Source: JAAELZ01 sp965209105 (GTDB taxonomy: Bacteria > Pseudomonadota > Gammaproteobacteria > Arenicellales > Poriferihabitantaceae). From it: DNA of 64,000 nucleotides. Positions 51,001 to 59,900 of the stretch are shown here, piece by piece (position 1 is the first letter of the stretch; each line of letters opens with the position of its first letter). The notes below the pieces were generated by a model, which worked only from the letters and a program-made list of their open reading frames with translations, was not told the origin of the DNA and ran no database searches. Location: positions 248,001-312,000 of the forward strand of contig CBDBQB010000039.1 of assembly GCA_965209105.1 (NCBI GenBank). The letters run 5' to 3'. Both the position numbers and the translations under genes were made by a program.

Positions 51001-51948
51001 ATGGTTGATGCGATCGATACAATTAAGATTCTAGGAAGTTTGTTGGGCAATGGTGCGCTCTCAAAAGGCTCAAGTGGAAATGTTTTGGGTAGTTTAGTGG
51101 GGGCAGCGCTTGGCAATGCTGGTCAACAGAAAACGCAAGGTGGCGGGGCGCTTGGAGATATCTTAGGCGGCTTGCTGGGTGGCGGCCAACAATCATCTGG
51201 CGGCGGTTTGGCTGATGTTTTAGGTGGTTTAATAGGCGGCGCTGCGAAACAACAGCAATCATCAGGGGGTGGCTTAGCGGATATTTTGGGCGGGCTACTC
51301 GGCGGTGCTGCAAAGCAACAAGCGCCCTCAGGTGGCGGTTTGGGAGATATTCTTGGCGGCTTATTAGGCGGCGGAGCAAAACAGCAAGCGCCAGCGGGCG
51401 GTGGTCTGGGCGATATCCTCGGCGGCCTATTAGGCGGCGGTGCAAAAAATAGTGGTGGACTCGGCGGCGAAGGTGGGCTGGGCGGATTATTGGGTGCGGC
51501 GGTGACTAAATATGCACAAGCGCAAAACCCTGATGTGAAAAACCCTGAAGATTGTCATTGTGATCATCTTCCGCAAGGGGTCGATCAGGCGCAAGCAGCG
51601 GATCAAGCAACCCTGATCATTCGAGCGATGATTAATGCAGCGAAGTCAGATGGCAGTGTTGATCAAGCGGAGCAAGAAAAAATCATTGGTAAGTTGGGTG
51701 ATGTGAGCGCAGCAGAAGCACAGTTTGTGCGAGATGAGTTTGCAGCGCCTTTGGACGTTAACGCTTTCGTAAAGTCGATTCCTGTCGCCATGGCGCAACA
51801 AATTTACGCAGTCTCTTTGATGGCGATTGATTTAGATTCGAATCAAGAAGCAAAGTATCTGCATCAGCTTAGCCAGGGTTTGGGTATTCAACCTAACGTT
51901 GCCAATCAGATTCATGAGCAACTAGGCGCGCAGAAAATTTACGCTTAA
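51001..51948 (+). CDS. DUF533/TerB-like protein with Gly-rich tandem repeats
   Basis: The start ATG 51001 follows GGTGGA (50991-50996) at good spacing; an in-frame GTG at 50992 overlaps that site. The 315-residue product has an N-terminal half of five near-identical units of about 22 residues (about residues 47-151, of the type GGGLGDILGGLLGGGAKQQ) and a C-terminal helical DUF533/TerB-like domain (about 185-315; LIIRAMINAAKSDGSVDQ, then IYAVSLMAIDLDSNQEAKYL). A His-Cys patch (CHCDHLP) joins the halves. TerB-like domains bind metal through acidic residues in some relatives. There is no signal peptide. Function unknown; family members are often annotated as tellurite resistance proteins without proof. 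Confidence 0.85.
   Translation: MVDAIDTIKILGSLLGNGALSKGSSGNVLGSLVGAALGNAGQQKTQGGGALGDILGGLLGGGQQSSGGGLADVLGGLIGGAAKQQQSSGGGLADILGGLLGGAAKQQAPSGGGLGDILGGLLGGGAKQQAPAGGGLGDILGGLLGGGAKNSGGLGGEGGLGGLLGAAVTKYAQAQNPDVKNPEDCHCDHLPQGVDQAQAADQATLIIRAMINAAKSDGSVDQAEQEKIIGKLGDVSAAEAQFVRDEFAAPLDVNAFVKSIPVAMAQQIYAVSLMAIDLDSNQEAKYLHQLSQGLGIQPNVANQIHEQLGAQKIYA
51139..51453 (+). repeat. Five tandem ~66-bp repeats in the DUF533 gene
   Basis: Five in-frame units encode variants of GGGLGDILGGLLGGGAKQQAPA. The two central-right units are the most alike, suggesting recent duplication, while the first is the most diverged and lacks the Ala-Lys step. The unit is a multiple of three bases, so copy number could vary between strains without frameshift. 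There are no spacers, so this is not a CRISPR array. Confidence 0.9.
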
Positions 51949-51968
51949 TTTGACTTGCTTGAAGAATT

Positions 51969-51992
51969 GCGGCTCTTTGAGCCGCTTTTTTT
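51969..51992 (+). terminator. Terminator after the DUF533 gene
   Basis: A perfect 7-bp stem GCGGCTC/GAGCCGC with a TTT loop, followed by seven T. A classic intrinsic terminator 20 nt after the stop codon. Confidence 0.93.
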
Positions 51993-52046
51993 GTGCTTAG
52001 TTATATTGCACTTAAACTAAAAACCTTTTGATCGAGAACTGAAAAT

Positions 52047-52469
52047 ATGGCAGAAACACGTTCAATCCCCACCGCGCTTGGCATTGTTGTCGGGCCAGCA
52101 ATCGCGTATGTGAGTTATTTGCTTTTTCAGTCGGGCGTAAACGAGTATTACCAATTAATTTGTTTTGGACTCTTTTTGTGGGTAGGCTATGAGCTAGGAA
52201 GGAGCCGTTTATCATTAAGCGGTGCGTTGACAGTTTTGCTATTGCCCTCAATCCCAGTGGCGATTATTTTGAGCCAAGATGCTTTAGCCGTTTCGAACCA
52301 TCTTAGCTCAAAAGTCATCATAGCGATGTGGGCTGCCAGTATTTTATTGGGGACTGTGCTCGCCGGCATTAATTCAGCGCAGAATAATAATGCGGGGAGT
52401 ATTAAGCGATTAGCAATCCTAGCGATCGCGCTACTGTTGGGGCTGGCGGTGCGTTATTGGCTCTATTAG
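52047..52469 (+). CDS. Small integral membrane protein of unknown function
   Basis: A 140-residue hydrophobic protein with four predicted transmembrane helices (about residues 10-28, 36-50, 57-75 and 88-108, with a further hydrophobic end at 120-138). No family motif is recognised. Start ATG 52047 follows an A-rich leader with only a weak ribosome site. The gene is isolated: a terminator lies before it and the DUF3179 gene converges from the other side. The composition is natural for a membrane protein, and no longer frame competes on the opposite strand, so I take it as real. Confidence 0.6.
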   Translation: MAETRSIPTALGIVVGPAIAYVSYLLFQSGVNEYYQLICFGLFLWVGYELGRSRLSLSGALTVLLLPSIPVAIILSQDALAVSNHLSSKVIIAMWAASILLGTVLAGINSAQNNNAGSIKRLAILAIALLLGLAVRYWLY

Positions 52470-52480
52470 CAGGAATTGTG

Positions 52481-52511
52481 CAAAATAAATTGCTGTTGGC
52501 AATACCAGCAA
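52481..52511 (-). terminator. Probable terminator after the DUF3179 gene
   Basis: On the minus strand a TTGCTG/CAGCAA stem (52506-52511 with 52490-52495) with a 10-base loop is followed by TTTATTTT. It lies 11 nt after the DUF3179 stop codon and fits a modest intrinsic terminator. Confidence 0.5.
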
Positions 52512-52521
52512 CCAATGCTGA

Positions 52522-53919
52522 CTATTTTACCAAACGTGTGTCTTGATGTACTGCGACCCAGCCGAACCAAAACGCGCGGTGAGCGGGCAGTCTTTTTAAT
52601 TGCGTGCCGTCGCTGGCTGTGAGCGCGGGCTCCGTTAGATCCCACACGACCCCTTTGTTGTCAGTGACAGTCCGTTCTTGGTCGTATGCCTCAAAGGTAT
52701 ATTCCCCTGCATCGTAAACACGGTTGGCACCGGAAGGGTCGGTTAATACCAGCAATCGTTGTGTGGCAAGCTGATCCTGATAGAGCGGGTTTTCGCGAAG
52801 AAAATTGGCATCGATGGCCAAGGTGTTGTCTGTCAAGTCAGGAAAGGTGAGTGCGAGTATCTCGTCTTTGTTGTTTAATCTCGCATCAAGTTTCGGCACC
52901 TTAAACATCAGCTCATCTGTCGCGAAATAGTTTCGGTAGGCAACCCCTTCGCCGTAATCTCGCTTATAGCCCGTATCAAGCGATAAAACCATCGTTTTGG
53001 GATGTCGCTTACGCCATTCACCCCATGTGGTGGTGACCAAAAAACTACGCTGAAGTCGAATACCTTGACCCACTAGCGGGCCAATCACGGGTTCCCCGCG
53101 TGTTGTGCTCCATAGCGATTGAGTGGCTTTGTCATACATGAGTTTATTGGAGCGGTACAAAAAGCCGCTGGTGCCCATGTTAAATTGCGTGTCGCCTTGC
53201 TGCGTTTCGTACAGAATGACGGCGCCACACAAGGTGCAATACACGCCAGCAAAGGGAACCCCCCCAACGGTATCGACGAACATTTCATGCCAGGCGAGGA
53301 TGCGTTTTGGATAAGCCCGCGTATCGCCATTAATTTGAATACCAAACACAACATCGCTATCGTCGAGATAATTGGCTTTTGATGCAGGCAACATTTTTGG
53401 GCGGCGCAACGGCGGAATACCGTCTTGAACCACGCCGCCCCAGCGCACCTCGTCTAAGCGAATGATTCTTTCAAATTGATCATTAAAGTATTGCCTGAAT
53501 TTTGGATCAACCAAGCCAAAAAGTAAGGATTTAAATTGTGCGTAATGTGTGTGGGCCACTTCGTCTTGATTCCATATCCAGTTGAACCAGGCATCCATGT
53601 CAGCACCAAATTGTTGCCCTGTGTTGTTTTCAAGTATTTCAATGAGTTGATTTCTAACGGCGCTTCTTCTGGATAGGCTCAATACATCCAGCGTCATTGA
53701 GGCAAAAGAGGGCTGCCATGCATCATCAATTTGGGACAATGTTTCTTCGAGTTCAGTTCCTTGTATCGCCAGCAGGGATGCAAAATTAAGCGCGACTTGC
53801 TTGGTTTCTAAGGGTGGCGTGTTCTCGGATGTTGCAATGGTGCTCAAACTAAAGAGGGCGAATAGAAAACCCAAAGCGCCTAATGTGTTGCGCAGATTTA
53901 GATGTTTTTGAAGCTGCAT
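52522..53919 (-). CDS. DUF3179 domain-containing exported protein
   Basis: The 465-residue product begins with a probable signal sequence or anchor (hydrophobic residues 12-29, LGALGFLFALFSLSTIAT). The DUF3179 domain fills roughly residues 175-460, with a CxxC pair at Cys228 and Cys231 (GVYCTLCGAVILYE) and the segments TSGFLYRSNKLMYDKATQ and LWSTTRGEPVIGPL. The CxxC could bind a metal or be redox-active; the biochemical role of the family is not established. The first 170 residues form a helical region of unknown kind. It has no operon partners. Confidence 0.82.
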   Translation of the reverse strand: MQLQKHLNLRNTLGALGFLFALFSLSTIATSENTPPLETKQVALNFASLLAIQGTELEETLSQIDDAWQPSFASMTLDVLSLSRRSAVRNQLIEILENNTGQQFGADMDAWFNWIWNQDEVAHTHYAQFKSLLFGLVDPKFRQYFNDQFERIIRLDEVRWGGVVQDGIPPLRRPKMLPASKANYLDDSDVVFGIQINGDTRAYPKRILAWHEMFVDTVGGVPFAGVYCTLCGAVILYETQQGDTQFNMGTSGFLYRSNKLMYDKATQSLWSTTRGEPVIGPLVGQGIRLQRSFLVTTTWGEWRKRHPKTMVLSLDTGYKRDYGEGVAYRNYFATDELMFKVPKLDARLNNKDEILALTFPDLTDNTLAIDANFLRENPLYQDQLATQRLLVLTDPSGANRVYDAGEYTFEAYDQERTVTDNKGVVWDLTEPALTASDGTQLKRLPAHRAFWFGWVAVHQDTRLVK

Positions 53920-53997
53920 ATTGATCTGGATTTGTGCTGAACGAATACGGCTTAGAGTGCCTTAACGACGATAGGTTCATTGCATCTATTCTGGGGC

Positions 53998-54180
53998 TAG
54001 CTTTGCTCGCAATGACATAATTATTTATCACGTCTTTGCGATGAGCAAGGCTGAATGGGTTGCCTCGCTTTGCTTGCAGTGATGGTAATCGTCGGGAGTC
54101 GGTTTTTTACGTCTGCTCGATGTAAGTAAGCGAATACTACGCCTTGACTTATCACTCGTCATTGCGTCGTGGCGATCTCC
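53998..54180. repeat. Repeat-like segments between the DUF3179 gene and hppA
   Basis: The 436-nt gap before hppA (53920-54355) contains no gene. It holds several fragments resembling the arms of the interspersed repeat: TTTGCTCGCAATGAC (54003-54017), CGTCTTTGCGATGAGCAAGG (54031-54050), TTGCCTCGCTTTGCTTGC (54060-54077) and CGTCATTGCG (54157-54166). They look like a composite of decayed copies. Close to hppA are a weak -10 candidate TATAAC (54297-54302) and a small CAGCG/CGCTG hairpin (54310-54324). Confidence 0.45.
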
Positions 54181-54355
54181 TAATGCTCTGATAATCACTT
54201 TACTCACAGGCATAACTTAATGTCGGGCATTATGCAATCACAAAACCAGTGGTGAGATACAGTGGTATTTTTAGCTCGGAATCACTAGAATCTGCCTATA
54301 ACTAAATGGCAGCGTTTTCCGCTGTTTAAAAAATCATCCACAAAGGTTAATTTCA

Positions 54356-56380
54356 ATGAGCAACAGTCTTCTTTTTGCGCTAGGTAGTGCAGTCGCCGCG
54401 ATCATCTATTCGCTAATTTCTATTCGTTGGTTACTGTCCAAAGACGCGGGCAGTGATGCCATGCAAGCCATTGCTCAGTCGATCCAGACGGGCGCTTCGG
54501 CATACCTTAAGCGACAGTATCTCGCCATTAGCGCCGTGGGCGTGGTCTTGTTAATAGCAATTTGGTTCGCATTGGGCACGCTGACGGCAGTGGGATTTTT
54601 GATTGGTGCGGTGTTTTCTGGCTTGGCAGGGTTTATCGGCATGCATGTTTCCGTGCGGGCCAATTCGCGTACTGCTGAGGCGGCCAAAGAGGGCTTGAAT
54701 CCGGCGATGGCAGTCGCCTTTCGCGGTGGCGCAATTACCGGCATGCTGGTCGTAGGATTGGGATTGCTCGCCGTGGCGGGATATTATGCTTACTTGGCTT
54801 CGCTTACCCCAGCAGGCGAAGCGGTGAGTTTATCGCCCTTAGTCGGGCTGGCTTTTGGTGGCTCTCTAATTTCTATCTTCGCTCGCTTAGGCGGCGGTAT
54901 TTTTACCAAGGGCGCAGATGTCGGCGCAGATTTAGTCGGCAAGGTTGAAGCGGGTATTCCAGAAGATGACCCACGCAACCCAGCGGTCATCGCGGATAAT
55001 GTGGGCGATAACGTTGGTGATTGCGCGGGCATGGCGGCGGATTTGTTCGAGACTTATTCTGTCACGGTGATCGCTACCATGTTATTGAGTTCCTTCACCT
55101 TGGCGGCTGCCGGTGCCAATGCGATCCTATATCCCTTGGTTTTGGGGGGTATCTCTATTCTGACCAATATTGTGGGCTCGCAATTTGTAAAAGTCGGTAG
55201 TGATAACAACATTATGAAGGCGCTTTACAAAGCCTTGGTGATTTCGGCCGTCTTATCGGCGATTCTTTTTTACCCCGTCACTAAGGCCATGATGGGAAAT
55301 ATCGCAGGCATAGAAATGATAAATATTTATTTGTCTGCCTTGGTGGGATTGGGCGTGACGGCTGCGATTGTGGTCATTACGGACTATTACACGTCAACCG
55401 AATATCAGCCCGTCAAAGATTTGGCACAAGCCTCAACCACTGGGCATGGCACCAATGTAATTGCCGGCCTTGCCTTATCAATGAAGTCCACCGCGGCTCC
55501 ACTGATCGTGATCTGTGTGGGCATTTGGCTCACTCATTCGCTGGCAGGTTTGTACGGTATCGCGATTGCAGCGACCTCAATGCTGTCGATGACAGGTATC
55601 ATTGTGGCGCTGGATGCCTATGGCCCAATCACCGACAACGCGGGCGGTATTGCTGAAATGGCGAACCTGCCCGAAGAAATTCGCAATACCACCGATGCAT
55701 TGGACGCAGTGGGTAACACCACAAAGGCGGTGACCAAGGGTTACGCGATTGGTTCCGCTGCATTGGCAGCCCTAGTGTTATTCTCCGATTACACCCGCGA
55801 ATTAACCCATCATACCGGTATCGAATACACCTTTGATCTATCCAACCACATGGTGATCATCGGCTTATTTATCGGCGGCATGGTGCCATATTTATTCGGC
55901 GCGATGGCGATGGAAGCGGTGGGTCGTGCAGCGGGCGAAATCGTGATCGAAGTGCGCCGTCAGTTTAAAGAGCGCCCGGGCATCATGGATTATACTGAGG
56001 AACCAGATTATTCTACGGCGGTCGATATGCTCACTAAATCAGCGATCAAAGAAATGATGTTGCCGTCCTTGTTGCCCATCGGCGTGCCCATTGCGGTCGG
56101 ATTGGTGCTTGGGCCGCAAGCCTTGGGCGGCGTATTGCTCGGGTCAATCATCACAGGCTTGTTCGTGGCGATTTCTATGACCACGGGTGGCGGTGCTTGG
56201 GATAACGCTAAAAAATATATCGAAGATGATAATTTTGGCGGCAAAGGCTCAGAGGCGCATAAGGCAGCCGTGACGGGTGATACGGTGGGTGATCCCTATA
56301 AAGATACGGCGGGCCCAGCAATCAATCCGTTAATAAAAATTATGAATATCGTGGCCTTAATGATTGTGCCACTGCTGTAG
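54356..56380 (+). CDS. hppA: K+-independent proton-translocating pyrophosphatase
   Basis: Membrane pyrophosphatase that couples hydrolysis of pyrophosphate to proton pumping. The 674 residues form about 16 transmembrane helices. The substrate site is intact: FTKGADVGADLVGKVEAGIP and the acidic NVGDNVGDCAGMAADLFE (about residues 183-231), with a second acidic set near the end (GDTVGDPYKDTAGPAINPL). Lys457 in GNTTKAVTKG marks the K+-independent class, which pumps protons; K+-dependent forms have Ala there. It is a single gene after a long, repeat-bearing gap. It would save energy by recovering biosynthetic pyrophosphate. Confidence 0.96.
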   Translation: MSNSLLFALGSAVAAIIYSLISIRWLLSKDAGSDAMQAIAQSIQTGASAYLKRQYLAISAVGVVLLIAIWFALGTLTAVGFLIGAVFSGLAGFIGMHVSVRANSRTAEAAKEGLNPAMAVAFRGGAITGMLVVGLGLLAVAGYYAYLASLTPAGEAVSLSPLVGLAFGGSLISIFARLGGGIFTKGADVGADLVGKVEAGIPEDDPRNPAVIADNVGDNVGDCAGMAADLFETYSVTVIATMLLSSFTLAAAGANAILYPLVLGGISILTNIVGSQFVKVGSDNNIMKALYKALVISAVLSAILFYPVTKAMMGNIAGIEMINIYLSALVGLGVTAAIVVITDYYTSTEYQPVKDLAQASTTGHGTNVIAGLALSMKSTAAPLIVICVGIWLTHSLAGLYGIAIAATSMLSMTGIIVALDAYGPITDNAGGIAEMANLPEEIRNTTDALDAVGNTTKAVTKGYAIGSAALAALVLFSDYTRELTHHTGIEYTFDLSNHMVIIGLFIGGMVPYLFGAMAMEAVGRAAGEIVIEVRRQFKERPGIMDYTEEPDYSTAVDMLTKSAIKEMMLPSLLPIGVPIAVGLVLGPQALGGVLLGSIITGLFVAISMTTGGGAWDNAKKYIEDDNFGGKGSEAHKAAVTGDTVGDPYKDTAGPAINPLIKIMNIVALMIVPLL

Positions 56381-56426
56381 TAGTTTGAAGGGTAAAATCT
56401 GCCCTGATTAATTCGACTCTTGCTTG

Positions 56427-56444
56427 ATCCCGCTAGGCCGGGAT
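56427..56444 (+). terminator. Hairpin after hppA, weak terminator candidate
   Basis: ATCCCG (56427-56432) and CGGGAT (56439-56444) form a 6-bp stem with a 6-base loop 46 nt after the hppA stop. No T-run follows, so termination would need Rho or the hairpin serves only to protect the 3' end. Confidence 0.3.
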
Positions 56445-56473
56445 TGAGGCGTTATTCAGATTCTTGCGGCACA

Positions 56474-56495
56474 ATGTGCACACATTTATGCACAT
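56474..56495 (+). promoter_or_regulatory. Palindrome upstream of the small exported-protein gene
   Basis: ATGTGCA (56474-56480) and TGCACAT (56489-56495) form a perfect 7-bp inverted repeat with an 8-base spacer, ending where the ribosome site GAGGA begins (56496-56500). As DNA it has the shape of an operator for a dimeric regulator; as RNA it could hide the ribosome site. No matching regulator is in the window. Confidence 0.4.
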
Positions 56496-56506
56496 GAGGA
56501 TTTGTA

Positions 56507-56737
56507 GTGATCGACAAATCTAAACGGAATACCTTAAAAGCTGCGGCGGTTGCCGGCGTTGCTGTGGCAACTGTATCGTTTAGCACGGCGACACTTGCAG
56601 CGATGGTTAAGCCTGTTAGTTCTGATCAAGATGTTTCATTATTGAATGAGCAGCGGTCGCATAGCGGCACAGTGAACCTGATTATTCAAAATCGAGCCCA
56701 GCGCTCGGTTGTTTATGTACATAATCATATAAATTAA
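56507..56737 (+). CDS. Small exported protein with Tat-like signal
   Basis: A 76-residue product from GTG 56507, supported by GAGGA six bases upstream. The N terminus KSKRNTLKAAAVAGVAVATV resembles a twin-arginine signal with Lys-Arg in place of Arg-Arg, a hydrophobic core, and a likely cut after TLAA (about residue 32). The remaining 44 residues (VKPVSSDQDVSLLNEQRSHS onward, ending VVYVHNHIN) carry two His near the end and match nothing I know. Could be a tiny periplasmic protein or the residue of a longer Tat substrate. It lies between hppA and the convergent helicase gene. Confidence 0.55.
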   Translation: MIDKSKRNTLKAAAVAGVAVATVSFSTATLAAMVKPVSSDQDVSLLNEQRSHSGTVNLIIQNRAQRSVVYVHNHIN

Positions 56738-56809
56738 TGTGTATAAAATAGTGCTGAATTTATCATTAAGATTCGTGATTATTAGCAGAGGGAAGAAGTC
56801 TTTAAACAT

Positions 56810-56903
56810 CTCTGTCTTTACGAGCATAGCGAAGCAATCCAGCGGCGTATCAATAAACGCAGTATGGTTTGCCGCGTCGCGCCACTCCTTGCAAAGACGA
56901 GAT
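56810..56903. repeat. Interspersed repeat, copy B
   Basis: GTCTTTACGAGCATAGC then GAAGCAATCCAG at 56814-56842 matches copy A (34187-34217), and the right arm CTTGCAAAGACGAGA at 56888-56902 forms the inverted partner. The centre differs from copy A. It fills the gap between the small exported-protein gene and the convergent addA-like gene, and could act as a transcript end for either. Confidence 0.65.
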
Positions 56904-56910
56904 TATGCTT

Positions 56911-59900
56911 TCACGAGCGGAAAGAACGTTCTCGCCAAGCCTTAAGCGCTGGAAAATATAAGCCCAAGCGTATTTCACGATCAGGCTCCAGCGCTTGAAC
57001 TAAGTTTGCGTATTGATTCAGCTGAGCGGTGTAGCGCTTTTCTTCCTCGTCTAAAAAAGCACTGGCGTCACTGCCTTCATGTACCCCAGTCTTAAAATCG
57101 ACAATCCACCTTACCCCTTCTTTGTCGATAAAACTGCGGTCAATAATGAACTTCGCCACGCGATCTTCCTGTCGGCCGCTGAGCGCCCATTCGCTGTGAA
57201 CGTCTTGGTGTTCCGGATCAAATAACCATTGTGCACGTGGGTCAGTTGACATATTTTCTAACATTTTTGAGAGTCGTTCAGTGGCGTCGCTTAGCCGATT
57301 TTCGATTAAACCCGTTCGAATCAAGCTGGCGCGCAGTGCTTTGACTTCAATCGTGTCTTGCCAGCTTTTGACGCGCTCTAAATCTGCGAATTGCAAAATT
57401 TTATGGGCGGCTAGGCCGATCAAGCGAGTGTCTTCTTTTGCCCAGCTAAATTCGATTTGTTCACTTTGAAGCAACTCCTTTGGGGCAAAGTGAAAGGAGG
57501 GGGGTGTGTTAACCTTATCCTGCTTTTCTGGCAAGCTCAGCAAGGGTATCTCAGGGCGTTGTGGTGGCGTTGCAGTTACATTTGCTTGAGACGCGCCGAG
57601 CTCGACGATATTACTGGCATCGATAAGATGGTCCGAAGTTTCGAAGTCTTCTTGCAGTGTCGGCCAGAGTAAATTTAGTAAGCTGCCCTTTTGCGGCGCA
57701 AGAATGTCGCCTTTGGTGGATTTTTTAAGGGTGGCAAATAGGTGTAAAGTCCTCTTGGCTCGTGTGACGGCGACATACAGTAATCGTGCGGCTTCCTCGC
57801 TTTCAATCGAGCTATTATATTGCTTAATATACTCGGCTTTGGTGGGGCTGGGCTCGGTGGCTCGACTGGGCGTGGCGATAAAAGTTTTATCGTCGATCTG
57901 CGTATGGATCAGCATGGATTGCTTGCGGTTGTCACCTCCAGAGCGTGCGTGCATGCCCACGAGAATAAGCCGCTCAAACTCTAGCCCCTTGGCTCTGTGA
58001 ATGGTCATCAATTTAATTAGGCTGATCGGTGATGAAGTCTTGAGTTGGACACACGATTTGAGAAGCTGACCACGATTCAGGGGAGCGGATCGTTTTTCTA
58101 GGGTATCGAGTAATTCAAAGAATATATCGGCCTGTTTCAAGGCATGATCGGGGTAGCATGCAGGGCCGCGTAAACCAAGCCAAGCTCTATGCACACGCTC
58201 TTGTAAACTGAGTCTTTTGCCGATCGCTAATACTGGCGTGATGCTGGCAGCAAAGCGCGCTATTCTGATTTGACCGTCTGGGCTGAGTTGTTGGATGAGC
58301 TGCGCATTTTCAATGCGCGAAGCGAATGGCGATGGATGTGCACTCAGGGTTGTTAAGTCGGCGAGGCTTAAGCCGCACCACGGTGCGCGCAATGCGGCTA
58401 ACCAGGGTAGCGCTTGGGCAGCTTGCATGAATAGACTACTCAGACTAATTAGATCTTGCACGATGGTTTGATCGGCCAGCGATTCGAGTTCCACAGATTC
58501 AAAGGGCACTTGCGCAGCCCGCAAACCCTCGGCAATTGCGGCGAGTGGCGCTCTTTTACGCGCGAGCACAGCAATTTCTTGCTGTGGGTCATTTTGGTAA
58601 TACTGTTGGATAAGCTCAATAATAGCGTTCGTTTCGCATTGTGCATCGCGACTGATACAGGCGTGGTAGTGCACTTCGCCTGCAAAATCATGGGCGGTCT
58701 TAGAGGGGCTAAATTTAACCTTCGCCAGCTCGGGTTGATCTCGATCTGGAAAGACATCCCGCAAGCTGTGATTGACCCAATCAATCAGTTCGGGCGCTGA
58801 TCTAAAATTGGTGCTTAAACTGAGTGCTTTGAGCGGCATATCGTTTAAACCCCCATCGCGTACTTGTAGAAATACCCGTACGTCGGCCTTACGGAAGGCG
58901 TAAATAGATTGCATGGGGTCGCCCACAAAAAACAAACTGCGGTCAGTGTTGGGCTCCCAGCCTTCCGTTAAACGTTCGAGCAGCTGGAGTTGGGTTGGCG
59001 AGGTATCTTGAAATTCATCCATCAAGATATGTTTGAGTTGGTAGTCCTGCACCAAGGCTAGATCAGTGGGCTTGCCCGGCTCGCCCAGTGCATAGATCGC
59101 GCGTTGAGTCAGTTCATCGTAATCCGTTACATTCCGTTCGGCCATCAAGACATAAAGCTCTTGGGCGAGCGCGGTTAAACAAAGTTTTAGGGCTTGTAAT
59201 TGTTGCCACTCGGCATCGCTGATGTCCGGATCTGGGCACTGACGAAACTGATTGACCCGGGAGTAGGCCAGCGGGTCATCGGCTAGCTCTTTTAAAATCT
59301 CGCTGATGCGCAGCTTGGCCGCGCTTTTCGCTGCAAAGCCGTGATTAACATTGAGCGTTTTATAAAAGCCATCTGCCTTGCAAATCAACCCTGCAATGAT
59401 TTGCCACTGGCCAGTGGTGATTGCTCGATGGGCGCTGGGTGAATCGCCCGGCAGCTCGGCGCGGGCATCCTCATCAAGCAGGCTTGATCCTGCGGGGCGA
59501 TGTTCCTCAGCATGACGCGCTAAATCGAGTAGCTCTAGGCTCAATGTATCTCCAAGATGCGCGGCCAAGGTCTGCTCTGCTGAATCTTGTAAGCTTTTCC
59601 AATGCTTGCAGAGCGTCTCGCGATTATCTAAAACACCTTGGAAGATCAAACGAAGCCAGCTTTCACGCTCAGTGAGCATCTGCATGAACTGCCTTTTTAG
59701 CCCATCTAAATTCCCATTGACGTTAATGAGTAGGTGGCCGAGGGCATTTTCAAAGGGTGCCTCATCAATCCGACGAATCAGATTTTGTGCCGTTTCGGCG
59801 TACAGTGAATCTAAGTCAGTTTCCAATTTTGGAACACCGCCGAAGCGAGACGACCACGGCATTTTACGGACTAAATCAGTACAAAGCGCATCAATGGTTT

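Noticed and set aside
51023..51445. Arg/His-rich antisense frame opposite the DUF533 repeats
   Set aside because: A by-product of G+C-rich repeat codons on the sense strand.
51139..51453. Tandem repeats considered as CRISPR
   Set aside because: Units are contiguous, coding and in frame with no unique spacers.
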